Positions 8,990-15,569 of a stretch of 17,098 nucleotides of DNA are shown piece after piece; within the stretch, counting starts at the first letter, position 1; every line of letters starts with the position of its first letter. The notes under the pieces were generated by a model. The model made no database searches and was not told where the DNA came from. It saw only the letters and a list, made by a program, of their open reading frames with translations. The position numbers were made by a program, and so were the translations under genes. The DNA is taken from the NCBI GenBank assembly GCA_002685335.1, contig NYWY01000014.1, forward strand, positions 1-17,098, read 5' to 3'. Origin of the DNA: Planctomycetaceae bacterium. Lineage in GTDB: Bacteria; Planctomycetota; Phycisphaerae; Phycisphaerales; SM1A02.

Positions 8990-9859
8990 ATGAAGATTCG
9001 AGGGCTGTACATCTCGCTGATCGCCGGTGCCACCGTGGCGTCGAGCCTCCAGGCGGACGTGATCGAGCTTGATCTGGGGAGTTTCCATTTTGGAAACGGG
9101 ACCAGTGGCTACGAGTACCAGGGCGATCATGGTGATCTCATGGGTTCCGACGTCGAAGGTGAGGCGATCGCCAAGACGGTCGCCACCGTCGATCTCGCGG
9201 GACTGATCCATCAGAATCCGGGGATGAGCATCGCGTGGATCCGCATCGAGGATCCGGGATGCAACTTCTACAACACGAATCCGGGCGCCGACATCGATCT
9301 CTTCGCGGTGGCGGGATCACCCGAAGGCCTGTCGGTCCAGTACGACTACGAAGGCATCAATTCGATCTATGCCGATCATTCCAGTGATCAACTCGCCATC
9401 GAAGTCGCCCAGGTGGATTTCGAACACGGCTCCAACGACGCCTCCCCGATGTGGATTTCGCTCGGAGATGGTGGAAGTCTCACCATGAATTTCACCGGGT
9501 GGCCCGACTCCGGGGACGATGACGGGGCGGGTGGTGGCGGAGATGGCGGCGGAGACGACGGCGGTGATGATGACTCCGATGGTGGCGGAACGATCGATCA
9601 GGGTGACGGCCCGGAACTTTCGGATCCGGTTCCCGGTGGGATTCTCGATGATCTCGGCCTGATCACGATGGGGTCACAGGCCGGCCCGTTCGATTTCACC
9701 GGATTCCAGCTCCGACTGAACGAGATCGCACCGACCGCGGAATGGGTTCACGTGATGGTGGGCCTGCAGGCTTCGTCGATGACGGTGGTCCCCGGGCCGG
9801 CCGGATTGGCGGTCCTGCCCCTGGCTACCGCGCTCTTCCGTCTCCGACGGCGTCGCTGA
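8990..9859 (+). CDS. Secreted protein with Asp/Gly-rich linker and PEP-CTERM-like C-terminal sorting tail
   Basis: I do not recognise the main domain. The 289-residue protein has a Sec signal peptide (MKIRGLYISLIAGATVASSLQA), then about 150 residues rich in Asp, Gly and aromatic residues, probably beta-structured. Residues 175-200 consist almost only of Asp and Gly. About 65 further folded-looking residues follow, ending at VPGPAGLAVLPLATALFRLRRRR (267-289). That tail has the three-part shape of PEP-CTERM-type sorting signals: a Val-Pro-x-Pro motif, a hydrophobic stretch and a terminal Arg cluster, as common in Planctomycetota. It implies membrane anchoring followed by processing by an exosortase-like enzyme, which is inference. 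The ATG at 8990 is chosen because GAGAAAGG lies about 7 nt upstream and it begins the signal peptide; the frame continues further upstream without conserved features. It sits directly before the T2SS operon, with only 51 nt to gspF, so it may be co-transcribed or be a substrate. Confidence 0.75.
   Translation: MKIRGLYISLIAGATVASSLQADVIELDLGSFHFGNGTSGYEYQGDHGDLMGSDVEGEAIAKTVATVDLAGLIHQNPGMSIAWIRIEDPGCNFYNTNPGADIDLFAVAGSPEGLSVQYDYEGINSIYADHSSDQLAIEVAQVDFEHGSNDASPMWISLGDGGSLTMNFTGWPDSGDDDGAGGGGDGGGDDGGDDDSDGGGTIDQGDGPELSDPVPGGILDDLGLITMGSQAGPFDFTGFQLRLNEIAPTAEWVHVMVGLQASSMTVVPGPAGLAVLPLATALFRLRRRR
9512..9589 (+). repeat. Low-complexity Asp/Gly codon tract inside the secreted protein gene
   Basis: Twenty-six consecutive codons encode only Gly and Asp apart from one Ala and one Ser (residues 175-200 of the secreted protein), mostly as GGN and GAY triplets in runs. 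It is probably a flexible acidic linker and could bind calcium loosely. The triplet character makes length variation by slippage plausible. Confidence 0.8.
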
Positions 9860-9878
9860 TCTCTTGATCGAACCGTCC

Positions 9879-9920
9879 AAGCCGCCATGTCCGCCCGATA
9901 CAGTGGAGACATGGCGGTTT
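9879..9920 (+). promoter_or_regulatory. Inverted repeat / mRNA hairpin enclosing the gspF start region
   Basis: Arms AAGCCGCCATGTC (9879-9891) and GACATGGCGGTTT (9908-9920) pair over 13 bp with one G-U wobble, leaving a 16-nt loop. The right arm contains the chosen gspF ATG (9911), and the left arm contains the only other in-frame ATG (9887). The GGAG at 9905-9908 sits at the loop edge. The stem is followed by T then C, making TTTT at 9918-9921, so it could terminate transcripts of the upstream gene. It could instead hide the gspF start from ribosomes, or serve as a protein-binding operator. The structure is read directly from the sequence; the function is inferred. Confidence 0.55.
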
Positions 9921-11092
9921 TCGCATATCGCGCCCGGGACACCGGCGGACGTCGGGTCGATGGCCGACTCGAGGGATCGAGTCGAGCCGCGGTGGTGGCT
10001 GAATTGCAGGGTCGCGGTCTCGCGCCGGTCCAGGTGCGGGAGGTCGGCGGAACGACCGGGAGTCTTCGGCGACTGCCCGATCGACGACTTTCCGCCGCCT
10101 ATTCGCAACTCGCGGATCTGCTTCGGGCCGGCGTACCTCTGCTGCGAGGACTTCGATTGCTCGGTCGCGGTCGTTCGGATGCGCGGATCGCCGCGGCCAT
10201 GAACACGGTGGCCGAGCGGGTCGCGGATGGAGAACGCCTGGCGGATGCGATGCGGGACACCGGTGGGTTTCCCGAGGTCCATCTGGCGATGGTGGAGGCC
10301 GGCGAGCGGGGTGGCTTCCTCGACGACGTGCTGGCCGAACTCGGGACCTTCCTCGAGCATCAGGCGGAACGCCGGGCGACCGTCCTCGGGAACCTCATCT
10401 ACCCGGTGATCCTCCTTCTGGTGGGACTCGGGGTGGTGGTCGCCTCCCTGGTCTTCTTCGTCCCTCGCTTCGAAGAATTCTTCAACGACATGGAGCTCCC
10501 GCTCCCGACGCGGATCCTGATCGGAATCTCCGACCTCCTGGTGGGAGGTTGGCCGTTTCTCCTGGTCGTGATCGTCGGCCTGGGAATCGCCTGGTGGTCG
10601 GTTCGTGATCGTCCGGGTTTTCGACGCTCGATCTCGGGCTGGCAGCTTCGCTTGCCGATCGCGGGTGATCTGGTCCGAGCCCTCGCGGTGGCCCGCTTCA
10701 CGCGAATGCTGGGCACGCTGCTGTCCAACGGGATCCCGATGCTGCCGGCCATGCGGATCAGCCGGGCCGCGGCCGGCAATCTGTTGCTGGAAGAGGCGAT
10801 CGACTCCGCCACCGAGGCCGTCGGCGGGGGGGAGTCGCTTGCCGGGCCTCTCCAGTCCAGCGGCCTCTTCGGCGAAGACGTGGTCGAGATGATCTCGGTG
10901 GGCGAAAGCGCCAACACCTTGCCCACGGTTCTGGTGGGGATCGCGAGGACCGCGGAGAAACGGACCGATCGGATCCTCGATCTCCTGCTCAAGCTCATGG
11001 AACCGGCTCTTCTGCTGTTTCTCGCCGGGGCGGTGGTCTTCATCTTCCTCGCCCTGGTGGTTCCTATGATGCAGGTGGGCCTCCAGGTCTGA
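9911..11092 (+). CDS. gspF: Type II secretion system inner-membrane platform protein GspF
   Basis: The 393-residue polytopic protein belongs to the GspF/PilC family, which couples the GspE ATPase to pseudopilus assembly. It opens with the family N-terminus (MAVFAYRARDTGGRRVDG), then the first cytoplasmic helical domain (about 60-165, including QLADLLRAGVPLLRGL). A membrane segment follows near residues 160-188, a second near 217-235, and the repeated cytoplasmic domain (FTRMLGTLLSNGIPMLPAM). The final membrane helix is near the C-terminus (LLLFLAGAVVFIFLALVVP). Length and the duplicated domain fit the family (about 400 residues). ATG 9911 is chosen because the conserved family start begins there; ATG 9887 would add eight residues (MSARYSGD). 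Both lie in the arms of an inverted repeat. It is the first gene of the T2SS block; gspE and gspD, often adjacent, are not here. Confusion with PilC of type IV pili is possible, but the downstream G-H-I-J-K-L order settles it. Confidence 0.94.
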   Translation: MAVFAYRARDTGGRRVDGRLEGSSRAAVVAELQGRGLAPVQVREVGGTTGSLRRLPDRRLSAAYSQLADLLRAGVPLLRGLRLLGRGRSDARIAAAMNTVAERVADGERLADAMRDTGGFPEVHLAMVEAGERGGFLDDVLAELGTFLEHQAERRATVLGNLIYPVILLLVGLGVVVASLVFFVPRFEEFFNDMELPLPTRILIGISDLLVGGWPFLLVVIVGLGIAWWSVRDRPGFRRSISGWQLRLPIAGDLVRALAVARFTRMLGTLLSNGIPMLPAMRISRAAAGNLLLEEAIDSATEAVGGGESLAGPLQSSGLFGEDVVEMISVGESANTLPTVLVGIARTAEKRTDRILDLLLKLMEPALLLFLAGAVVFIFLALVVPMMQVGLQV

Positions 11093-11165
11093 AGAAACCA
11101 CCCTCGATTCCGCCGAGGTTCATCATCTGCGGGTCTTATCCCCGATGAATGGCAACCCCGGGCGA

Positions 11166-11206
11166 TCGAATCGGTACCCTGCGGTTCGAGATCCGGTCCG
11201 ATTCGA
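11166..11206 (+). promoter_or_regulatory. Hairpin in the gspF-gspG intergenic leader
   Basis: TCGAATCGG (11166-11174) pairs perfectly with CCGATTCGA (11198-11206). The stem extends by ACC/GGT (11176-11178 with 11195-11197) across a single bulged T, and the loop is 16 nt. The right arm overlaps TCGAGGGT (11203-11210), which could instead pair with ACCCTCGA at 11100-11107, so two mutually exclusive folds exist. It lies in the only long gap inside the operon, before the major pseudopilin gene. It may act in mRNA processing or differential expression; no T-tract follows, so it does not look like a terminator. Confidence 0.4.
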
Positions 11207-11265
11207 GGGTTGTGACCTCGCTCAGGACCAGATTCCCGAGGCCCGCATCAATGGAAGGATCCGAC

Positions 11266-11772
11266 ATGCCCGCCCCGCGTTCCGCTCATACCGCTCGTCG
11301 CGGCTTCACGATCATCGAGCTCCTCATCGTCATCGCGATCATTCTCGCGATCGGTGGTCTGGTTCTGGTCAACGTCCTCGGTGCCAGCGAGAAGGCTGAT
11401 CGAGGGACCGTCATGATCCAGATCCAGGCGTTCGATCGGGCGTTGGAGCAGTTCAAGATCGACATGAAGCGATACCCCTCCGACGAAGAGGGTCTGGTCG
11501 TTCTCTGGAACAAGGACTCGCTCGAGGACGAGGACGAAGCCGCCAAATGGAGTGGGCCCTACCTCAAGTCCCCGTCGGTCAAGGACACCTGGGGCAGTGA
11601 GTGGGTCTATCGGAATCCCTCCGAGATCGAAGGGGTCGCCTACGACATCGTGTCCGTCGGCCCTGACAAGGAGGAAGGCACCGACGACGACATCAGCAGC
11701 AACGACGGGATGGTCGATGCCGATGGCGAGATGCTCGACGAATTCAGTGATTTCGGCTCCAACGAGGGTTGA
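11266..11772 (+). CDS. gspG: Type II secretion system major pseudopilin GspG
   Basis: The 168-residue prepilin has a 13-residue leader cut by prepilin peptidase after Gly13 (ARRG|FTIIELLIV), with the required Glu at +5 and a hydrophobic helix to about residue 35. The globular part keeps GspG landmarks: RYPSDEEGL after the helix, then GPYLKSP, DTWGSEWVYRNP, and the calcium-loop region IVSVGPDKEEGTDDD. GspG polymerises into the pseudopilus that pushes substrates through GspD. The tail after the calcium region is extended and very acidic (about 25 residues ending SDFGSNEG). ATG 11266 is chosen because AAGGA lies 6 nt upstream; in-frame ATGs at 11149 and 11251 would give implausibly long or unsupported leaders. 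The 173-nt space before the gene, with a hairpin, is the largest in the operon, which fits separate control of the most abundant subunit. Confidence 0.95.
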   Translation: MPAPRSAHTARRGFTIIELLIVIAIILAIGGLVLVNVLGASEKADRGTVMIQIQAFDRALEQFKIDMKRYPSDEEGLVVLWNKDSLEDEDEAAKWSGPYLKSPSVKDTWGSEWVYRNPSEIEGVAYDIVSVGPDKEEGTDDDISSNDGMVDADGEMLDEFSDFGSNEG

Positions 11773-12553
11773 AGCACGCACCGCATCCGCGGGCTTCACG
11801 ATCCTTGAACTGCTGATCGTGATCGGCGTGGTCATCTCCCTCGCGGCGATCGCCATTCCCTTCACGTTGCAGGAGCTTGAGCGACGAACCGAGGCCGAGG
11901 CGACCGATCGCCTCGGTCTCCTCGTGCGCCTGGCGAGAGCCGAAGCTCGTGCGTCGGGCATGCCGATGGAGGTCATGTGCGATCCCAGCGGGACCCGGGT
12001 GATGGTCCTGCGGGTCGATCCTCGGAATCCCGGGGTGATCCTGGTCTCCGACGATGGTGACGAGTTGGAGGCGGGGAGCGACCCGGAGCTTGGTTCCGAA
12101 CGTCGGATTCGGGATCGGTGGGCGACGGTCGAATTCGAAGCCCCGGTCACGGTCTCGCCGGTACCGCGTTCGGAAGTCGATGAGGCGGGGGAGTTCGAAT
12201 TCGAAGTCTTCGAGGAATCCGAAGCCGACATCGGTCCGATCGCGGAGGACGGGTCCGATCCCTGGCCGGATTCGACCCGGCTCCTGCTCCTGCTTCCGGA
12301 TGGGAGCGTGATCACCGTGACGCCGTTCGGGCTGAACACCGCACAAGGCCGACGATCGATTTCAATCGATCCATTCAGTGGTCGGATGCGATTTTCCGAG
12401 GAGGGGACGGCCGAAGTCCCTTCGGTCCCCGAGGAATCGGAGGAACCTTCCGTCGAGAACGAACTCGAATCGGACCTCCCGGACGAGAGTGCCTTCGGCC
12501 CGGAGTCTCCGGAGTCCCCGGATGCCGTCGACGATGAGGGAGGCCGGATTTGA
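11747..12553 (+). CDS. gspH: Type II secretion minor pseudopilin GspH-like, with long acidic C-terminal extension
   Basis: From the GTG at 11747 this is a 268-residue prepilin with a 16-residue leader (SAG|FTILELLIVIGVV) and Glu at +5. The helix is followed by LVRLARAEARASGMPMEVMCDP, the pattern of GspH/FimT proteins, where helix 1 leads into the first strands. Members are usually about 150-200 residues; this one has a strongly acidic insertion around residues 145-165 (FEFEVFEESEADIG) and an acidic, Pro/Ser-rich tail of about 50 residues (from about 218). The start is uncertain: GTG 11747 gives a typical leader, while ATG 11723 or 11717 give longer ones. All overlap the gspG end, and no clear Shine-Dalgarno sequence decides. 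Position between gspG and gspI supports the H assignment. GspH is thought to link the tip complex to the GspG filament. Confidence 0.85.
   Translation: MISAPTRVEARTASAGFTILELLIVIGVVISLAAIAIPFTLQELERRTEAEATDRLGLLVRLARAEARASGMPMEVMCDPSGTRVMVLRVDPRNPGVILVSDDGDELEAGSDPELGSERRIRDRWATVEFEAPVTVSPVPRSEVDEAGEFEFEVFEESEADIGPIAEDGSDPWPDSTRLLLLLPDGSVITVTPFGLNTAQGRRSISIDPFSGRMRFSEEGTAEVPSVPEESEEPSVENELESDLPDESAFGPESPESPDAVDDEGGRI
12536..12543 (+). promoter_or_regulatory. Strong Shine-Dalgarno sequence deciding a TTG start for gspI
   Basis: GAGGGAGG lies inside the last codons of gspH, 6 nt upstream of the TTG at 12550. It is the best ribosome binding site in the window and supports the rare TTG start, which overlaps the gspH stop as TTGA. 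No ATG or GTG is available in frame between here and the prepilin cleavage motif. Confidence 0.8.
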
Positions 12554-12999
12554 GATCTTCTTCCCGCAGTTCGGGACGAAGGAACCGATCTCGCGGCGGC
12601 TTGCTGCTCGAGACCCTTCTGAGTCTCGCACTCCTGATCATGATCGGGTTGTTCGCCTTGAGCATCGCTCGGGACTCGGTCGACGCGACCGAGCGGGCCG
12701 CTCGTCGGGTCGCGGCGGTGGAAGTGGCGGCCAACCGGATCGCGGAGATCGAGGCCGGCCTGGTGGCTTTGGATGCGATCGGAGATCTGGCCGACGGGGC
12801 CGCCGGAGACCCGGATTCCGAATTCGACGCGTCGGTCGACCCACGATGGAGATTCGCGGTCACGGTCGAGACGTCGCCCGCGGAGATCGAAGGTCTCTCT
12901 CGGGTGGAAGTCAGCGTCCGTGACGAGGATGACCAGGGCGAAGGTCCGGTCCTCGCGACCCTGGTGGCGTTGGTCGCCGAGGCCGGGAGTGGATCATGA
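12550..12999 (+). CDS. gspI: Type II secretion minor pseudopilin GspI-like
   Basis: The 149-residue prepilin has a basic 16-residue leader followed by GLLLETLLSLALLIMIGLFAL. Aligning the essential Glu21 to +5 places the cleavage after Gly16 (SRG|GLLLE), so the mature protein would start with Gly rather than the usual Phe or Met. After the helix, RVAAVEVAANRIAEIEA resembles the GspI helix, where A-x-x-L/N precedes the strands. WRFAVTVETSP and LSRVEVSVRD are the paired strands typical of GspI. Length is near the family's 110-130 residues. The TTG start is supported by a strong Shine-Dalgarno sequence 6 nt upstream and the TTGA overlap with gspH. The gspI stop overlaps the gspJ ATG (ATGA). GspI starts the I-J-K tip complex. 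Assignment rests on operon position plus this pattern. Confidence 0.85.
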   Translation: MRSSSRSSGRRNRSRGGLLLETLLSLALLIMIGLFALSIARDSVDATERAARRVAAVEVAANRIAEIEAGLVALDAIGDLADGAAGDPDSEFDASVDPRWRFAVTVETSPAEIEGLSRVEVSVRDEDDQGEGPVLATLVALVAEAGSGS

Positions 13000-13799
13000 T
13001 GATCCACACGACGGGCAGGATCCGCGGGGGACGAGACCGACGGGGATTCACCCTGCTGGAGACGCTGGTGGCGATCGGTTTCATCCTCGCGATCATCATG
13101 GTCGCGGGGAATCTGCTGGATGATCTCTCCGATTCACGTCGCCGTACGCGAGATCGGCTCGAGGAGATCGAAGGTTCCACCCTCATGCTCGACCTCCTCG
13201 CCGCCCGGCTTTCGGTCGCGACTTCGGCCGATGCCGCGGGGGCGTCGGGAATCGTGGGGGATCGGATCTCCCTGCGGGTCACGGGCAGTGGAGTGATGCT
13301 TTCACGTCTGACGCAAGACGCCTCCTTGTCTCCACTGGTCGATCGAGGTTCACTCGAGTTCGAGCCCCAGGGTGACGGTCTCGCGATCCGTGAAGGCGAG
13401 GGTCCCTGGACGATGCTGATTCCCCGGGTGACCGCGATTCGATTCCGCTACCACGATGGCGACGATTGGCGGGACTCTTGGGACAGCGGGCAGGACGGAT
13501 TGCCGGCGGCGGTCGAAGCGGCGATCTGGAGCCGGCCCTGGCCCGATGACGCGCGAGCGTCCTGGATGCCGGCACCGATGACGGACCCGATCGATTTCGC
13601 CGACGAATCGTTCGATGGGATGGCTGAATTCGCTGATTTTCTCGAGTCGGACACCATCGAGTCCGAGGTCGCCGCAGACGATGAGATTCCACCTCCGGAT
13701 CGAATCCGGATCATGTCGATCCTCGACCCGAACTCCGCGACCGTGAATCCGTCCGAGGCCGGGGAACCGCCCTCGGACGGCCCCGGGGGTGGCGGATGA
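12996..13799 (+). CDS. gspJ: Type II secretion minor pseudopilin GspJ
   Basis: The 267-residue prepilin has leader DRRG|FTLLETLVAIGFI with cleavage after Gly17 and Glu22 at +5. The GspJ pattern is clear in the middle: IRFRYHDGDDWRDSWDS followed by LPAAVEAAIW, which matches the family's 'W-x-x-x-W ... LP-x-x-V' segment. GspJ joins GspI and GspK in the tip complex. The protein is longer than usual (about 200 residues) because of an acidic stretch around residues 195-230 and a Gly/Pro-rich end. The ATG overlaps the gspI stop, with an alternative ATG three bases later (12999); GGGAG lies 6 nt upstream. The gspJ stop overlaps the gspK ATG (ATGA at 13796), so I-J-K are probably translationally coupled, which fits their assembly as one complex. 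Confidence 0.92.
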   Translation: MMIHTTGRIRGGRDRRGFTLLETLVAIGFILAIIMVAGNLLDDLSDSRRRTRDRLEEIEGSTLMLDLLAARLSVATSADAAGASGIVGDRISLRVTGSGVMLSRLTQDASLSPLVDRGSLEFEPQGDGLAIREGEGPWTMLIPRVTAIRFRYHDGDDWRDSWDSGQDGLPAAVEAAIWSRPWPDDARASWMPAPMTDPIDFADESFDGMAEFADFLESDTIESEVAADDEIPPPDRIRIMSILDPNSATVNPSEAGEPPSDGPGGGG

Positions 13800-15529
13800 G
13801 TCTCGCTCGGCCGAACATCCGCGTTCGATCACCGCGACGTGGTATCGCGATCGCGGCGGTGCTTCTCACCGGCCTCGGACTGCTGCTGGTGGTGCTTGGA
13901 CTGCTGCATTCCGTTCGCGCGGGGGTGTCGTCCATCGGCGGTACCGAGGATGCGATCCAGATCCGATTGGCCGCCCGCAGCGCCGTCCGCGGGTTCGCCA
14001 CGATTCTCGCTCGTGACCGCGACGCGATGCTGAGTGGTCGGTCGCCCGATCCCCCGGCATCCTTCGAGCTCTTCGAACTGCCCGGAGGTGATCCGGGTCG
14101 GCTGGCCGTGGTCCGACTGATTCCCGTGGGGCCGTCGGGTGGATTGCTGGCGGCCGAAGGCGGTCGACTCGACTTGAACTCGGTCGATGCCACCGCGCTT
14201 CAGGCCACCGGACTCTTTTCGGCCCTGGAGGCGGACGTGGTGATCGCCGCCCGGGACGCGCGGCCCGGGCGACGATTCGATCATGTGTCCGATCTTCTGG
14301 CCCTCGAAGGAGACGGAGCGCTGGGACCGACCAGGGTTCTGGGCCCGTTGGACGAGATCGCCATTCTCTCCCGGGTCGATGAAGAGCCGGAGTCCGCGGG
14401 AGAGCGGATCAGGATGCGGCTTGACGCGGACCTCGGTTCCGCCATCCGACCGATCGCGGACGTGTTCACCGTGCACTCGTTCGAACCCGATCTCGATGCC
14501 GAAGGCCGGCCGCGGCTTCGTCCGGGGGTCGATGATTCGGCTTCGGAATTCGTCGGTCGCGACGAGACCCGAGATCTGGTGGAGCGGGTCCTGGCCGGAA
14601 ATCCCACGGGAGGCGAGACCGAGGACCCGGTCGAAGACGAAGACGAGTCCGATGAGTTCACGGCTCGATCCGAGGACGATTCGGATCCGCTGCCCACATC
14701 ATCCGAAGCCCTGGTTTCGGCGGTGCGTCGCGCCTCGTCCGGCCTTCCGGCCGGAGACGTCGGTACCGCCTTCGATCGACTCACGATTCACGACGGTGGC
14801 TGGCGCAATGGTCTGCTCGACATCAACACCGCGTCGATCGAGGCCTTGCAGGGAATTCCGGGCATCGATTCCACACTCGCCGCGGCGATCGTGGCTCGGC
14901 GGGATTCGGTGGAGGATCAACGGCGATTCGACCGCTTCTGGCCGGTGGTGGAGGAGATCGTCACGCCCGAGGTGTGGGACGAGATCGTTCCGCGAATCAC
15001 CACCCGGAGTCTTCTCTGGCGGGCGATCCTCGCCGTGGGCTCCGTTCCTGGAGATGAACTCGACGGCCCGCTGCAATCTCCGCTGGCGTGGGAGGTTCTG
15101 GTGGATTGCGGGTCACCGATTCCCAGGATCGTCGAACTTCGAGACGTCACCCTGCTGGAATTGACCGCCCACCTGATGGAGGCCGCGGGCGAGGCTGAAT
15201 CCGCTCTTTCGTCGGACGCATCACTGGAGGACGATCCATCGGCCGAATCTTCGAGCCGAGGTCTTTTCGACGACGCGCCGCTCTTCGACGACGCGCCGCT
15301 CTTCGACGACGCGCCGCTCTTCGATGATGCGCCGCTCTTCGATGGCGCTCCGCTCTTCAACGACGCCGATCTGTTTCAGGCGTCGCCGCTCTTCGATCCG
15401 ACCGCTCCCGGGGGCGTCCTCGGCGATGGCTTCGAGGATCCCGAGGGGGTCGACAATCCCGATCTGCCGTCCGCCCCCCGCGATCGAGGACCTGGTGGGC
15501 GGTGGCGCTCGTCCGGCTCATCGCGGTAG
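13796..15529 (+). CDS. gspK: Type II secretion minor pseudopilin GspK, oversized, with tandem LFDDAP repeats
   Basis: GspK caps the pseudopilus tip. The leader ends PRRG|IAIAAVLLTGLGLLLVV and, as usual for GspK, lacks Glu at +5 (Ala21 here). The first folded part includes LDLNSVDATAL and RRFDHVSDLL, and a second helix-hairpin-helix-like segment is LLDINTASIEALQGIPGI followed by AAAIVARR (about residues 340-370). This is the SAM-like fold of GspK. The protein is 577 residues, against about 320 in E. coli. The excess consists of an acidic insertion (about residues 270-305, ETEDPVEDEDESDEF) and a C-terminal tail after residue 460. Within the tail, residues 490-531 are seven tandem hexapeptides related to LFDDAP. 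The gene overlaps gspJ by 4 nt and ends 40 nt before the chosen gspL start. The tail is probably in the periplasm, beyond the SAM-like fold; its role is unknown. Confidence 0.9.
   Translation: MSLARPNIRVRSPRRGIAIAAVLLTGLGLLLVVLGLLHSVRAGVSSIGGTEDAIQIRLAARSAVRGFATILARDRDAMLSGRSPDPPASFELFELPGGDPGRLAVVRLIPVGPSGGLLAAEGGRLDLNSVDATALQATGLFSALEADVVIAARDARPGRRFDHVSDLLALEGDGALGPTRVLGPLDEIAILSRVDEEPESAGERIRMRLDADLGSAIRPIADVFTVHSFEPDLDAEGRPRLRPGVDDSASEFVGRDETRDLVERVLAGNPTGGETEDPVEDEDESDEFTARSEDDSDPLPTSSEALVSAVRRASSGLPAGDVGTAFDRLTIHDGGWRNGLLDINTASIEALQGIPGIDSTLAAAIVARRDSVEDQRRFDRFWPVVEEIVTPEVWDEIVPRITTRSLLWRAILAVGSVPGDELDGPLQSPLAWEVLVDCGSPIPRIVELRDVTLLELTAHLMEAAGEAESALSSDASLEDDPSAESSSRGLFDDAPLFDDAPLFDDAPLFDDAPLFDGAPLFNDADLFQASPLFDPTAPGGVLGDGFEDPEGVDNPDLPSAPRDRGPGGRWRSSGSSR
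15263..15388 (+). repeat. Seven tandem 18-nt repeats (LFDDAP) in the gspK tail
   Basis: Seven head-to-tail 18-nt units keep the reading frame. Units 2 and 3 are identical in sequence (CTCTTCGACGACGCGCCG) and unit 1 differs by one base. Units 4 and 5 carry scattered changes (GATGAT, GATGGCGCT), and units 6 and 7 are degenerate (LFNDAD, LFQASP). A partial eighth unit, LFDP, follows. The gradient from identical to diverged copies suggests recent expansion at the 5' end. Confidence 0.95.
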
Positions 15530-15569
15530 CATCGTGTTCGAGTTCTCTTCGTCGCACCGGATTTTCGAC

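Noticed and set aside
15263..15388. CRISPR array reading of the tandem 18-nt repeats
   Set aside because: The units are contiguous without spacers and keep the gspK reading frame, so they are a protein repeat.
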